From Brevibacillus panacihumi (GTDB lineage: Bacteria > Bacillota > Bacilli > Brevibacillales > Brevibacillaceae): a stretch of DNA of 64,000 nucleotides. The stretch covers positions 62,001 to 126,000 of the forward strand of contig NZ_RHHT01000003.1 in NCBI RefSeq assembly GCF_003710985.1, given 5' to 3'. Below the pieces are notes generated by a model that saw nothing but the letters and a program-made list of their open reading frames with translations, ran no database searches and was not told the DNA's origin. Shown here one piece after another: positions 23,517 through 33,242 of the stretch (position 1 is the first letter of the stretch; every line of letters begins with the position of its first letter). The position numbers and the translations under genes are program-made.

Positions 23517-25307
23517 ATGACGCAACAACTCGCACAGCGTTGGGATCTGGAAGTGCTGTTTCCCGGAGGAAGTGAATCGCAAGCTTTTGCTGCTTTTCTT
23601 GACCGCTTGGAAGCTGACATCTCGGAATGGAAGCGAGAGCTGGATCGCCCAGATCTCGTTTTTGAAGAAAAGGAGACATTTTTGGCGGCTGTCTCTTCTG
23701 TGCAGAGCTTGTCTGTGCGCATCAGGGAAGCGGGAGCGTTTATCTCCTGCCTGACCGCACAAGATGTAAAGGATGAGGCAGCGAAGCAGCTGGGCGGACG
23801 GGTTAAAAGCATTTCGGCAGCCTTATCTGCTGGATTAAGCGCTTGGGAACAGCGGCTGCTGGCGATTGAGGAAGACGCTTGGCGCCAATTGCTCGCAGAG
23901 GAGGAGCTGTCACCGCTCGCCTTTTCGCTCGATGAACGCCGCCGCCGCGCGAAAGATAAGCTGCCGACGGAACAGGAAGTGCTGGCAAGCGACCTGGCTG
24001 TAGACGGCTATCACGCCTGGCAAGAGCTGTACAATACGGTGGTCGGGCGCATTACGATTGAAGTGGAGCTGGATGGCGAGACGAAGCAGCTGTCGGTCGG
24101 GCAAGCAGCCAATCTGATCGGACATCCAGATCGTCAAGTCCGGGAAAAGGTATACGCCAAGTGGCTGGAGGCATGGGGACGGGAAACGGATTTGTGCGCA
24201 TTGGCTCTCAACCATTTGGGCGGATTCCGCCTGGCCTTGTACCGTCATCGCGGCTGGGATCAGATTTTGCGGGAGCCGCTCGAAATCGGACGGATGCAGG
24301 AAAGCACATTGGATGCGATGTGGCAGGCCATCAACAACCGGCGTGACAAGCTCGTCGCCTATTTGCAGCGAAAAGCCAAGCTGCTCGGCCTGGAGAAGCT
24401 GAGCTGGTTCGATGTCGGGGCTCCTGTCGGCAGCCAGACGAAAAAGGTGCCTTATGACGAAGCGGCTGCGATGATCGTCGAGCACTTCGGACGATTCAAT
24501 CCCAATATGGCTGAGTTTGCCCAAAAAGCTTTCGATGAAGCATGGATCGAGGCAGAGGATCGTCCCGGCAAGCGTCCGGGCGGATTTTGCACCAGCTTCC
24601 CGGTGTCCAAGCAATCCCGGATTTTCATGACCTATGCAGGCAACGCAAGCAACGTATCCACACTGGCTCATGAGCTGGGCCACGCCTATCACCAGCATGT
24701 CATGTGGGGTCTGCCGCCGCTCGCGCAAAATTACGCGATGAATGTAGCGGAGACAGCTTCCACATTTGCCGAGATGATCTTGGCGGATGCCGGGGTCAAG
24801 CAGGCAGCGAATGACGAGGAGCGCCTGGTGCTTCTGGAAGACAAGCTGCAGTCCGTGGTTGCGTTCTTCATGAACATCCAGGCGCGGTTCCTGTTCGAGA
24901 AAAACTTCTATGAAAAACGCAAGCAAGGGCTGGTCCGCGCGGCGGAGTTGGATCAGATGATGCTGGAAGCCCAGCGGGAAGCATACGGTGATGCTCTCGC
25001 GGATTATGAGCCGCATTTCTGGGCATCCAAGCTGCACTTCTACATCACCTCGTACCCGTTCTATAACTTCCCGTACACGTTCGGCTATTTGTTCAGCATG
25101 AGCGTCTACGCCCGGGCATTGCAGGAAGGCGAAAGCTTTGCCGCCAAATACGATGCCTTGCTCCAGGACACGGGACGGATGCGGGTCGAGGATTTGGCGC
25201 AAAAACACCTCGGCGAGGATATGACCAAAGTGGAATTCTGGCAGGCAGCTGTCGATCTGGCCGTCGCCGACATCGACGAGTTCCTGCGTCTGACCGAAAA
25301 TCAGTAA
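23517..25307 (+). CDS. pepF: M3-family oligoendopeptidase (PepF-type)
   Basis: Zinc metallopeptidase of 596 residues. The catalytic HELGH motif occurs at about residues 384-388 (HELGHAYHQH), with the downstream glutamate in NVAETASTF. The N-terminal helical part and YPFYNFPYTFGYLFS near the C-terminus are typical of oligoendopeptidase F. The enzyme is cytoplasmic and cleaves short peptides. TGGGGGGATTGAC precedes the ATG, and a terminator follows. Confidence 0.93.
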   Translation: MTQQLAQRWDLEVLFPGGSESQAFAAFLDRLEADISEWKRELDRPDLVFEEKETFLAAVSSVQSLSVRIREAGAFISCLTAQDVKDEAAKQLGGRVKSISAALSAGLSAWEQRLLAIEEDAWRQLLAEEELSPLAFSLDERRRRAKDKLPTEQEVLASDLAVDGYHAWQELYNTVVGRITIEVELDGETKQLSVGQAANLIGHPDRQVREKVYAKWLEAWGRETDLCALALNHLGGFRLALYRHRGWDQILREPLEIGRMQESTLDAMWQAINNRRDKLVAYLQRKAKLLGLEKLSWFDVGAPVGSQTKKVPYDEAAAMIVEHFGRFNPNMAEFAQKAFDEAWIEAEDRPGKRPGGFCTSFPVSKQSRIFMTYAGNASNVSTLAHELGHAYHQHVMWGLPPLAQNYAMNVAETASTFAEMILADAGVKQAANDEERLVLLEDKLQSVVAFFMNIQARFLFEKNFYEKRKQGLVRAAELDQMMLEAQREAYGDALADYEPHFWASKLHFYITSYPFYNFPYTFGYLFSMSVYARALQEGESFAAKYDALLQDTGRMRVEDLAQKHLGEDMTKVEFWQAAVDLAVADIDEFLRLTENQ

Positions 25308-25332
25308 GGCAATTGCATGATCTTATGCGAAA

Positions 25333-25361
25333 GGAGCCTGTCCCCGCGTGGCACAGGCTCC
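25333..25361. terminator. Terminator between pepF and the flavoprotein gene
   Basis: GGAGCCTGT and ACAGGCTCC form a perfect 9-bp stem, followed by ATTTTTGTTT on the plus side and TTTCGC on the minus side. It probably serves both convergent genes. Confidence 0.85.
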
Positions 25362-25372
25362 ATTTTTGTTTC

Positions 25373-27022
25373 TCAGGATTGTGCCGCAATGGCCCTGCCT
25401 GCTACACGTCCGGTAAATAGGCAGCCGCCGACAAAAGTGCCCTCGAGTGCACGGTACCCGTGGATGCCTCCGCCGCCAAATCCGCAAACCTCTCCGGCAG
25501 CATAAAGCCCGGGAACGGGATTTCCAGCGGAATTCAGCACTCTTCCCGATAAATCCGTTTGCAATCCTCCCAAGGTTTTGCGGCTCAGGATATTCAGACG
25601 AACGGCGATGAGAGGTCCGTTTTTCGGGTCGAGGATTTTATGCGGCTGGGCGACACGGATGAATCGATCTCCCAGGTAATGGCGTGCACCTCGTATCGCC
25701 GTGATCTGGTGGTCCTTCGTAAATTTGTTGTCGATTTCGCGGTCTCTGGCTCTGATCTGCCGCTCGATGTCGGCCGGATTCAATAAATGGTCGCCAGTGA
25801 GCTCATTCATGCCGGATACCAGTTCTGCCAAGCCGTCTGCGATAATAAAATCTTCTCCCTTGTCCATAAAGGCTTTTACGGGGGCAGGGACGCTTTTTAA
25901 AGCCCTGCCGATGACTTGACGGATGCTTTTCCCTGTCAGATCAGGGTTTTGTTCGGAGCCGGAGAGGGCGAATTCCTTTTCAATGATTTTTTGCGTCAGG
26001 ATAAACCAGGAGTAGTCGTAGCCTGTCTTTTGAATGGCTTCGAGGGTAGCCAATGTATCAAACCCGGGAAAGTTCGGGGGCTGCAAGCGTTGTCCGCGCG
26101 CATCCAGCCAAAGGGAGGATGGTCCGGGAAGAATTCGAATTCCATGCTTGTTCCAGATGGGAGCCCAGTTCTTGATTCCTTCCGTGTAATGCCACATCCG
26201 ATCGCGGTTTACAATTCTTCCGCCTGCTTCCTCGGTGATGGCGAGCATCCGTCCGTCCACATGCGCCGGGACACCAGACAGCATCCGTTGGGGAGGCGGT
26301 CCGAGCCGGCTTGGCCAATTTTGCCGAATGAGGTCATGGTTGCCGCCGATGCCGCCGCTTGATACCAGCACCGCCGGAGCATAATACGCGAAGCTGCCCG
26401 TAACCTCTCGGCTGCTGGCTTCTCCGCGGGCGGCAGAGCTGGGGACAAGAATGGACCCGCTGACGCCTACTACGACACCATTTTGTGTGATCAACTGGTC
26501 GACACGATGACGCGGCCGAAACTCAACCAAGCCGTTCCTCCTATGCTCACGGACTCGGTGCTCGAAGGGCTCTACGATGCCGGGACCCGTACCCCATACG
26601 ATATGGAATCGGGGTACTGAATTCCCGTGACCCTCTGCCAGGCCACCGCCGCGCTCTGCCCATCCGACTACGGGGAAAAAGCGGATGCCCATTGCAGTCA
26701 GCCAGGCCCGTTTCTCCCCAGCCGCGAAATCTACGTATGCTTCCGCCCATTTTCGCCCCCAATAATCCTCGTCATCCCGGTCAAATCCGGCGGCGCCCAG
26801 CCAGTCCTGCCAGGCCAATTCTTTGGAATCTTTAATCCCCATCCGCCTCTGCTCAGGCGAATCGACGAGGAACAATCCCCCGAAGGACCACCAGGCCTGA
26901 CCACCCATGGAGGCTTCCGGTTCTTGATCCAACAGCAATACTTTTTTCCCGGCATCCGCGATTTCTGCTGTTGCGACCAGACCAGCAAGCCCTGCTCCTA
27001 CCACGATTGCATCGAATTCCAT
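25373..27022 (-). CDS. FAD-binding dehydrogenase (ketosteroid-dehydrogenase/fumarate-reductase-like)
   Basis: Flavoprotein of 549 residues. The N-terminal Rossmann motif VVGAGLAGLVAT binds FAD, followed by an acidic strand (LLLDQEP) and GGQAWWSFGG. The C-terminal GLYAAGEVCGFGGGGIHGYRALEGT completes the FAD site. It matches the COG3573 group of predicted FAD dehydrogenases, related to 3-ketosteroid dehydrogenases; no substrate is known. It is divergent from an ArsR-type regulator, with 130 bases between start codons. Confidence 0.85.
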   Translation of the reverse strand: MEFDAIVVGAGLAGLVATAEIADAGKKVLLLDQEPEASMGGQAWWSFGGLFLVDSPEQRRMGIKDSKELAWQDWLGAAGFDRDDEDYWGRKWAEAYVDFAAGEKRAWLTAMGIRFFPVVGWAERGGGLAEGHGNSVPRFHIVWGTGPGIVEPFEHRVREHRRNGLVEFRPRHRVDQLITQNGVVVGVSGSILVPSSAARGEASSREVTGSFAYYAPAVLVSSGGIGGNHDLIRQNWPSRLGPPPQRMLSGVPAHVDGRMLAITEEAGGRIVNRDRMWHYTEGIKNWAPIWNKHGIRILPGPSSLWLDARGQRLQPPNFPGFDTLATLEAIQKTGYDYSWFILTQKIIEKEFALSGSEQNPDLTGKSIRQVIGRALKSVPAPVKAFMDKGEDFIIADGLAELVSGMNELTGDHLLNPADIERQIRARDREIDNKFTKDHQITAIRGARHYLGDRFIRVAQPHKILDPKNGPLIAVRLNILSRKTLGGLQTDLSGRVLNSAGNPVPGLYAAGEVCGFGGGGIHGYRALEGTFVGGCLFTGRVAGRAIAAQS

Positions 27023-27152
27023 GACCTTCCCCCCGACCGATTGATTTCTAATCTTTTGACAATTATATCACTTGCTCATCAAAATGATCCTCTGTACAGC
27101 GCAGGAAGCTTTGTGATACACTTGAAAAAAATCTATGTTCGATGGTGATCGA

Positions 27153-28076
27153 ATGAATAATAAGTATTCAATTTGTATCGAATGGTTTCCTGCCTATGAA
27201 TGTGTGATAAGTCTTTATGCGTACTTGAATGAAGCGGAAAGAAAGCATCTGCACATGGGGAGTGATTGGAAGGCGAAAACGCAGAGGATGCTGCCTGCGG
27301 ATTTTGCCGAGGAACTGGAAGATGAACGCTGGGAGGTACTGCACCGGATCGTCTTGTTGGTCGCGCAGTCTCCCGAGAAGGAAAGTGTCGATGCGTTTCT
27401 GGACTGGCTTGAGCGCATTCCTCCCGGAGAAATCTACGAGCGTCTGGCACCGTGGGTGGAGAGCATTCCGCTCAATCTGGGAGAAATTCGCGACCACAGC
27501 CTGTCTTTGCTGCGGCGCTGGAATGAGCATTACTTTTCCAAGCTGGAGCCGCTCATTTTGGCCAATCTGCAGAAAAGCGCAGAAGAGCTGAAGGGCCTTG
27601 TGTCCACGCTGGAACCGCCCGCACTGATCGACTATGCGACTCGCGGGATCTGGATCGAGCCGATGGAAGATTTGCAACAGGTCGTACTCGTGCCGCAATA
27701 TCATTGCGCATTTTCATCAGTCCTGGACTTTCATCGCGGAATTGCTACCTGCTTGTATCCTGTGCCGGATGCTGCTGTGGAGCAGTCTGAGCCGCTGCGC
27801 GAACTCCTGCCGATGACGCAATGCCTGGCGGATGAAAAGCGCCTGCAGATTCTGCGTTGTCTCGCAATCAGGCCCTGCACGCTGGGGGAGCTGCAGCAGC
27901 AAGTATCCTTGGCGAAAAGCACCGTGCATCACCACGTTACGGCACTGCGGCGCGCTGGATTGATCCGTGCCCACTATGCCGGCCATCCGACGGTTTCGTA
28001 CTACAGCCTGCGCGAGTCGTTTGTCGATCGTCTGCCCTTGCTCTTGCGTGACTTTTTGGGGAGGGAAGGGGAGTAA
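27153..28076 (+). CDS. Regulator with C-terminal ArsR-type helix-turn-helix
   Basis: Protein of about 307 residues. The first 220 residues form a helical domain I do not recognise. The last 85 residues are an ArsR-like winged helix (LADEKRLQILRCLA, then LAKSTVHHHVTALRRAGLI). No metal-binding Cys pair typical of ArsR sensors is seen. It ends 7 bases before the MFS gene, so it probably controls that exporter, itself, or the divergent flavoprotein. ATG 27153 is preferred over an in-frame ATG at 27135; neither has a strong ribosome binding site. Confidence 0.78.
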   Translation: MNNKYSICIEWFPAYECVISLYAYLNEAERKHLHMGSDWKAKTQRMLPADFAEELEDERWEVLHRIVLLVAQSPEKESVDAFLDWLERIPPGEIYERLAPWVESIPLNLGEIRDHSLSLLRRWNEHYFSKLEPLILANLQKSAEELKGLVSTLEPPALIDYATRGIWIEPMEDLQQVVLVPQYHCAFSSVLDFHRGIATCLYPVPDAAVEQSEPLRELLPMTQCLADEKRLQILRCLAIRPCTLGELQQQVSLAKSTVHHHVTALRRAGLIRAHYAGHPTVSYYSLRESFVDRLPLLLRDFLGREGE

Positions 28077-28083
28077 GTGCCGC

Positions 28084-29337
28084 ATGCAAAAGCTGAAACA
28101 GGCTTGGCTGGCGTATCATCCGGTCGTCCACCTCTTGATGGGGGGAACGGTCTTCGTCATGCTCACACAGATGATGAGCATGCCCTTTTTGGCGATCTAT
28201 CTGAGTGAAACAACTACACTTGGCCCGGCGGCAATCGGAGGCATCATCGGCGCTGGACCATTGGCAGGGACGTTCGGCGGATTTTTGGGCGGTGTTTTGT
28301 CGGATATGTTCGGCAGAAAAAGGCTGATGATACTTTCCATGCTGACGATGGCGATCTCGTTCATGGTTTTTGTCATGGTTAGCGATCCGTTGGCCTTGCT
28401 GCTCATCAGCCTGTTGAAAGGACTGGCAAGCTCGATTTACGGTACTGTTTCCAAGGCCTTGATGGGAGATCTAACGCCGGCGGACAAAAGATTTCGGGTA
28501 TTTTCCAACCGCTATATGGCGGTGAATATAGGGTTAACCATTGGGCCGGTCTTTGGAGCCTTTCTCGGGATTGCTGGCAGCGGGACCGCATTTTGGATGA
28601 CCGCATTCTCCTACCTGCTGTTTGCTTTCGTGCTGCATGTGGCTTGCCGCAAGTATGGCGTGGGAGATGGCGTGGCGAAAGAAGGAATGGATGACGCCGA
28701 GGAAAAGCCCAGTCTCCGGCAAATGGGGCAGGTATTGTATCGTGATGCCGCTTTGCTCGCGTTCGTAATCGGAGGGATTCTGTTGGTAACGGTTCACGGT
28801 CAGATGTCTGTTACACTGTCCCAGTATCTGAGTGGCAACATCGCAGAAGGAGTAGCCTTGTTCGGGGTGATGATGAGTGCCAATGGCCTGACCGTCGTAC
28901 TCCTGCAAATTCCGCTGACTCGTCTGGTCGAGCGCTACTCGCTGTTCTCACGGATTGTGGCAGGAGCCTTGCTGATGGCTATCGGGGAGATTGGATTTGC
29001 TACTTCTGCCGGGTGGAGCTGGTTTGTAGCGGCGATGGTCGTCTTTACACTTGGCGAGATCCTGATCATCCCTGCCGAGTACGCACAGATCGACCAGATC
29101 ACGCCTGCCCGCATGCGCGGCACGTATTACGGCGCGCAGAGCATCAGCGAACTGGGAAGCTTTCTGGGCCCGTGGGTGGGAGGCATGATCCTGTTCGCTT
29201 ACGGTGGTCCGGTCATGTTTTCGTTCATGGCGTTTTTGGCGGTATTCAGTCTGCTCTTTTATTGGCTGGGAAGGCAAATTTATGTGAAGCGGCAGGCACA
29301 GGCATTCGTGGTCATGAAAAAGTCAGTTGATGCATAA
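28084..29337 (+). CDS. MFS transporter, probable drug/metabolite exporter
   Basis: Protein of 417 residues with about 12 membrane helices. The MFS motif between helices 2 and 3 reads GVLSDMFGRKRLM, and a second copy-like loop follows in the C-half. The type resembles DHA1 efflux carriers. ATG 28084 lies 7 bases after the regulator stop, with the site (GGGGAG) inside the end of the regulator gene, so the two genes are translationally linked. The substrate is unknown. Confidence 0.83.
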   Translation: MQKLKQAWLAYHPVVHLLMGGTVFVMLTQMMSMPFLAIYLSETTTLGPAAIGGIIGAGPLAGTFGGFLGGVLSDMFGRKRLMILSMLTMAISFMVFVMVSDPLALLLISLLKGLASSIYGTVSKALMGDLTPADKRFRVFSNRYMAVNIGLTIGPVFGAFLGIAGSGTAFWMTAFSYLLFAFVLHVACRKYGVGDGVAKEGMDDAEEKPSLRQMGQVLYRDAALLAFVIGGILLVTVHGQMSVTLSQYLSGNIAEGVALFGVMMSANGLTVVLLQIPLTRLVERYSLFSRIVAGALLMAIGEIGFATSAGWSWFVAAMVVFTLGEILIIPAEYAQIDQITPARMRGTYYGAQSISELGSFLGPWVGGMILFAYGGPVMFSFMAFLAVFSLLFYWLGRQIYVKRQAQAFVVMKKSVDA

Positions 29338-29347
29338 GAGGATCAAA

Positions 29348-29387
29348 AGGGAGTCTGGTGCCAGGCAAGCAAGCACTCAGACTCCCT
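29348..29387. terminator. Terminator between the MFS gene and the XRE-kinase gene
   Basis: AGGGAGTCTG and CAGACTCCCT form a perfect 10-bp stem around a 20-base loop, followed by TTTTT. It lies between convergent genes. Confidence 0.85.
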
Positions 29388-29393
29388 TTTTTG

Positions 29394-30521
29394 TTATCCT
29401 GCCATATCTTTTGCAATGCGCTGTAGCCGGTTCGCTACCCATTCTACATCATAACCTGCTTCCTGCAAGATCACAGTATTATACAGCTCTTCGAGACCGA
29501 TCCGAAGCATGTAGCAATGGAGCGTATTCTCGGTTTCGGGTGAATTCGAATACATGGCTTTCAGGTGAGTGAGTAGCGGTTGAAGCTTATCTTCGTTCCA
29601 GAACAGTAGATTGGCTATATCATAGAGATGGTCACCGTACATGGACAGGCTCCAATCGATCATTCCGGAGATGTGTCCCCGGTCGGCAATGACATTAAAT
29701 GAGCCTAGATCTCCATGGATCAACTGCTTTTTTCTTAGAGTTACGCTACTTACACAACTTTTTAATTTCCTTATGGCCGTATCGATGATCTCAGCATCCA
29801 GGCCTTTTTTCTCTGCCGCGGACCAGTTATAGATCTTATCGATATAAATGGCCTCCACAAAATCGAGCCAAGTAGGGTAAGGGGCCTTTCCTGTTTCGTC
29901 AAAACGGCCATATCCATCCGAATTGGATACCTCGAGAGATCGGAGGGTAGACAGAATCTGCAGGAAAGAGGGAACGACTTCGGACAGTTCTTGTCTATTC
30001 AGGTCGAACACTTTCACTCCCTCGATGAAATCGTATATGGCGTAAGGTGGTTGCCGTTCTGGTTCATGAATCTGGATGACTCGGCGGATGGGGAGTACAT
30101 GTTGATATTGGTTATACACCCATTGTTCTTTTTCGAACGCTTCTTTGCGAGATCCCGTCTTGAACACGTACTGGTTCCCGTTCGCTTCGAAAAAGAAGGT
30201 CTGAGAGGCTAAGCCTCCCGTCAATTCTTTGATTTCGGATGCGGCAGGATAATGGTTGCGAATGATGGCTTCCATCTCAGCTCTCGTACGTCTTGGAAAC
30301 ATGGTGAGCTCTCCTTTGAAATAGATTTTTCCTAGCAACAATTCATCCAAGGAGAGACCGTAAATGTGAGCGAGTGCGATGACGGAGTTGATGTCTGGAA
30401 TATTTTTACCGACTTCCCAATTGGAAAGCGTTTGCCTCGTAATGTTCATTCTGGTGGCGATTTGTTCCTGAGTGAATCCGGCTTTTTGTCTTCTTAGCTT
30501 GAGCTTCTCGCCAATGTTCAT
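29394..30521 (-). CDS. XRE-type helix-turn-helix fused to an APH-type phosphotransferase
   Basis: Single frame of about 375 residues joining two domains. Residues 3-65 are an XRE/Cro helix-turn-helix (GFTQEQIATRMNITRQTLSNWE). Residues 95-370 are an aminoglycoside-phosphotransferase/choline-kinase-like kinase with a GGLASQT nucleotide loop, catalytic HGDLGSFN (H271, D273) and metal-binding IDWSLS (D291). APH enzymes inactivate drugs or phosphorylate small molecules; fusion to a DNA-binding domain is unusual and suggests a ligand-sensing regulator or self-controlled resistance enzyme. There is no frameshift at the junction. ATG 30521 is better spaced from AAGGAGAGG than ATG 30527. Confidence 0.8.
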   Translation of the reverse strand: MNIGEKLKLRRQKAGFTQEQIATRMNITRQTLSNWEVGKNIPDINSVIALAHIYGLSLDELLLGKIYFKGELTMFPRRTRAEMEAIIRNHYPAASEIKELTGGLASQTFFFEANGNQYVFKTGSRKEAFEKEQWVYNQYQHVLPIRRVIQIHEPERQPPYAIYDFIEGVKVFDLNRQELSEVVPSFLQILSTLRSLEVSNSDGYGRFDETGKAPYPTWLDFVEAIYIDKIYNWSAAEKKGLDAEIIDTAIRKLKSCVSSVTLRKKQLIHGDLGSFNVIADRGHISGMIDWSLSMYGDHLYDIANLLFWNEDKLQPLLTHLKAMYSNSPETENTLHCYMLRIGLEELYNTVILQEAGYDVEWVANRLQRIAKDMAG

Positions 30522-30604
30522 GTTCATCCTCTCCTTACTGCCATTTTCTCATGTTGAGTGGAAAAATCTAGCAAGGATCTCTTGCTTTCGTTGTATAGAA
30601 AAAA

Positions 30605-30651
30605 AACAGCAGCAGTCTGGGATTTTCTTCTCTTACCAGACTGCTGCTGTT
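30605..30651. terminator. Terminator of helD
   Basis: AACAGCAGCAGTCTGG and CCAGACTGCTGCTGTT form a perfect 16-bp stem around a 15-base loop, with TTTTTT on the minus side. It begins two bases after the helD stop. Confidence 0.88.
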
Positions 30652-30652
30652 G

Positions 30653-33007
30653 TTATGACCCAATCCACTCACAAGCATCAGGCGAAACATCCGCTAAAAA
30701 CGGACTGACTTCCCCCGAATAAAGAAGATGCAATTCATGCATTGCGCGGGTGCAGGCCGTATAAAACAGCTTTCGCTCCCTCTCATGACCGTAGCTCTCG
30801 CGCGACGCATCATAGAGAATCACGGCATCAAATTCCACGCCTTTGGCCAGATAGGAGGGGATGACCAGGATCCCGCTCTCGAACGTAATCGTACCGCTGC
30901 CGATCAGACGAAGCGCAAGCGAATCGTGAAGCTGCTCGTAGGCGGCTTTGGCTTCGGCTGCTGTTTTGGTAATGATGGCGATCGTCTGGTGTCCGTTCTC
31001 CTGCAGGGTGTGGACCCGGGAGCAAATCCAGTCCTTGCGCGCTGCTTCATCCTGCACGCGAGTGACGCTTGGCTTCAGCCCGTCCCGATTGAACGGCTCA
31101 ATCCGCTCGCCACCGGGGATCAACTGTCGTGTAAACTCCACGATAGGCCGCGTCGAACGGTAGCTTTTGGTCAGCAGGAAGGTCTCCGTCTCTGCGGGCT
31201 CGTACAAGGAAGCGACTGCTTCAAAGCTGTCCTGGTCAAACGCGTGCGCATAGATGGCTTGATTCCAGTCGCCCAGCACCGTCATTTTGGCCCGCGGGAA
31301 CAATCGCTGGATGAGAGCGAATTGAAAAGGAGAGTAGTCCTGCGCCTCGTCGATGAAGACATGGCGGACAAGATTGTTGGTCTGAAATCCTTCCAGCCGC
31401 TCCTGCAGGTAGAGAAAAGATGGCGTATCCTCATAGGACAGCTGATTTTGCTCCAGGCGAAGTAAAGTCTGCTCACAGATAGCAGGCCAGTTCCCGCTCG
31501 GTTCCCCTTCCGGCAGGAGGCTCTCGATTTGTTCAGGCTGGCTGAACAACTGACGGTAGATCGCTTGTGTGTCGATAAAGCCCAGCTCGCGAATCATCAG
31601 GCGCAGCGGTTTGAAAGCCCGTTTGACCAGCTTGGCAGCCAGCAGGTCGCGCTCCCGGTCAAAGTCATCAAATGACTCTTCGTGAAACTGGTTTTTGCGC
31701 CGCAGTTGCTGATACGCCTTGGCGAATTCTTCCTTGTCCAGCAGCTCCAGCTCGTCATCCACCCAGGGCTTTCTGCGCTCGGAACGCTCGCGTTTTTTCA
31801 ATTCGGTGAGCAGCCATCTGGCGACGAGAACCATCCGATTGGGAATCGGCAAGGAAGTATCCAAGGAATAGAAGAACTCATGAATCTGCCGGGCGTCAAT
31901 TAGCTTGCGATCCTGGAAAGCGATGTCGCGAAAAATCAAGCCGGATTGCTTGAGGCGTTCTACGTACTGGTCGATGACGTGCATAAACGCAGCCGAAGAC
32001 TTCCAGCGGATTGCTTCCAGTCTCGTCTCGTATCCCGGCTCCTCCATCGCTCGCAGGACGTACTCCATCTGTTCCAACGGATGCTCCAGATCAAAGAGGG
32101 AGCCAAGCCGATGCTCCGCATATTCCTGGAACGTGGTCTGCTGCATGTTTTCCTCGCCCAGCTCCGGGAGGACGGTGGAGACGTAGCTGTTAAATAGGGC
32201 GTTGGGGGAGAACAAGACCACCTGCTCCGCTTGCAGCGTTTTGCGATACCGGTAAAGCAGATAAGCGATGCGCTGCATGGCGGCAGAGGTTTTTCCGCTT
32301 CCGGCAGCACCGGAAACTACGACCAGCCTGCTTTTTTCGTTGCGGATGATGCGATTCTGGTCCTTCTGGATCGTCGCGACGATGCTTTTCATCTGTGTGT
32401 CAGCCTGTTTGCCCAAAACTTCTTGAAGCAGCTCATCCCCGATGGTTACCCCTGTATCGAAGAGATGGAGCAGACGGCCGTCTCGAATCTTGTATTGACG
32501 TTTGCAGGTGATTTCTCCGTCCACGCGCCCTGCAGGTGTATCGTAGCTGGCTGGCCCCGGCGTATAGTCGTAATAGAGACTGGAGATAGGAGCGCGCCAA
32601 TCATAGATGAGAAAGGCTTCGTCCTTTTCGTCCAGCAGGGAGGCAATCCCCAGGTAGACAGGTTCCGCTTGCCTTTCGCCCTCTTCTCGAAAATCGATGC
32701 GGCCAAAGTATGGGTTTTGCTCCAGTCGTCTCAAGGTCTTCAATTGCTTCACGGCATGCCGATGAGCACGTTCCCGTTCGGAGAGGACTTCTGCTTGCTG
32801 CTTGATGCTGGCATATGTCTCGACAGCTTCTATCGCATCCTCGAAGTTGACGGTCACGTCATCCCAAAAATGCTTGCGGATACTGACGATGTCCGTCGTG
32901 ACATCACTCACCTGCTCCGTCAAATCATGGATCCGCTTGTGGATCACTTCCACGACCTGCTCAACGCGCTGTGCTTCCTCACGCCAGTCTTGGTCAGTTA
33001 CGCTCAT
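30653..33007 (-). CDS. helD: RNA polymerase recycling helicase-like motor HelD
   Basis: Superfamily-1 helicase-like ATPase of about 784 residues. An N-terminal coiled coil (about 1-95) is the segment that enters the RNA polymerase secondary channel in HelD. It is followed by a YFGRIDF and IYDWRAPISSL region, Walker A (GAAGSGKTS), FIDEAQDYSPFQ (Walker B), and C-terminal helicase motifs (TKSYRSTRP, KGVEFDAVILYD, YTACTRAMHELHL). HelD frees stalled polymerase from DNA. ATG 33007 is chosen because AAAGGAGCGG lies just before it; an upstream ATG at 33055 has no site. Confidence 0.92.
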   Translation of the reverse strand: MSVTDQDWREEAQRVEQVVEVIHKRIHDLTEQVSDVTTDIVSIRKHFWDDVTVNFEDAIEAVETYASIKQQAEVLSERERAHRHAVKQLKTLRRLEQNPYFGRIDFREEGERQAEPVYLGIASLLDEKDEAFLIYDWRAPISSLYYDYTPGPASYDTPAGRVDGEITCKRQYKIRDGRLLHLFDTGVTIGDELLQEVLGKQADTQMKSIVATIQKDQNRIIRNEKSRLVVVSGAAGSGKTSAAMQRIAYLLYRYRKTLQAEQVVLFSPNALFNSYVSTVLPELGEENMQQTTFQEYAEHRLGSLFDLEHPLEQMEYVLRAMEEPGYETRLEAIRWKSSAAFMHVIDQYVERLKQSGLIFRDIAFQDRKLIDARQIHEFFYSLDTSLPIPNRMVLVARWLLTELKKRERSERRKPWVDDELELLDKEEFAKAYQQLRRKNQFHEESFDDFDRERDLLAAKLVKRAFKPLRLMIRELGFIDTQAIYRQLFSQPEQIESLLPEGEPSGNWPAICEQTLLRLEQNQLSYEDTPSFLYLQERLEGFQTNNLVRHVFIDEAQDYSPFQFALIQRLFPRAKMTVLGDWNQAIYAHAFDQDSFEAVASLYEPAETETFLLTKSYRSTRPIVEFTRQLIPGGERIEPFNRDGLKPSVTRVQDEAARKDWICSRVHTLQENGHQTIAIITKTAAEAKAAYEQLHDSLALRLIGSGTITFESGILVIPSYLAKGVEFDAVILYDASRESYGHERERKLFYTACTRAMHELHLLYSGEVSPFLADVSPDACEWIGS

Positions 33008-33191
33008 CGAACCGCTCCTTTTTGATTTTTTTGGTTCCGCTTGTTTTGTTGACAACCAAATGATTGTGTGCTAAGATAATAGTGGAAATACATATCTTAA
33101 AATAGCACAGTAAATTCAAAGACCAATTTCCATTGTAACACGGGATAATTGGCTTTTCAACGTGGGAATCTATTTTTATAAATGAAAGCAG

Positions 33192-33211
33192 CGGAGTGCG
33201 AGGGCACTCCG
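33192..33211. terminator. Terminator-like hairpin after the DUF6143 gene
   Basis: CGGAGTGC and GCACTCCG form a perfect stem with a short loop. TTTTTTT follows on the plus strand, but no plus-strand gene ends nearby. On the minus strand it lies downstream of the DUF6143 gene with a weaker T-rich tail. Confidence 0.6.
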
Positions 33212-33242
33212 TTTTTTTGCGTTTTCGAGGGGGCCTCCGTAT

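Noticed and set aside
23910-25208. A 432-codon minus-strand frame opposite pepF
   Set aside because: It mirrors pepF and has no start signal or family motif.
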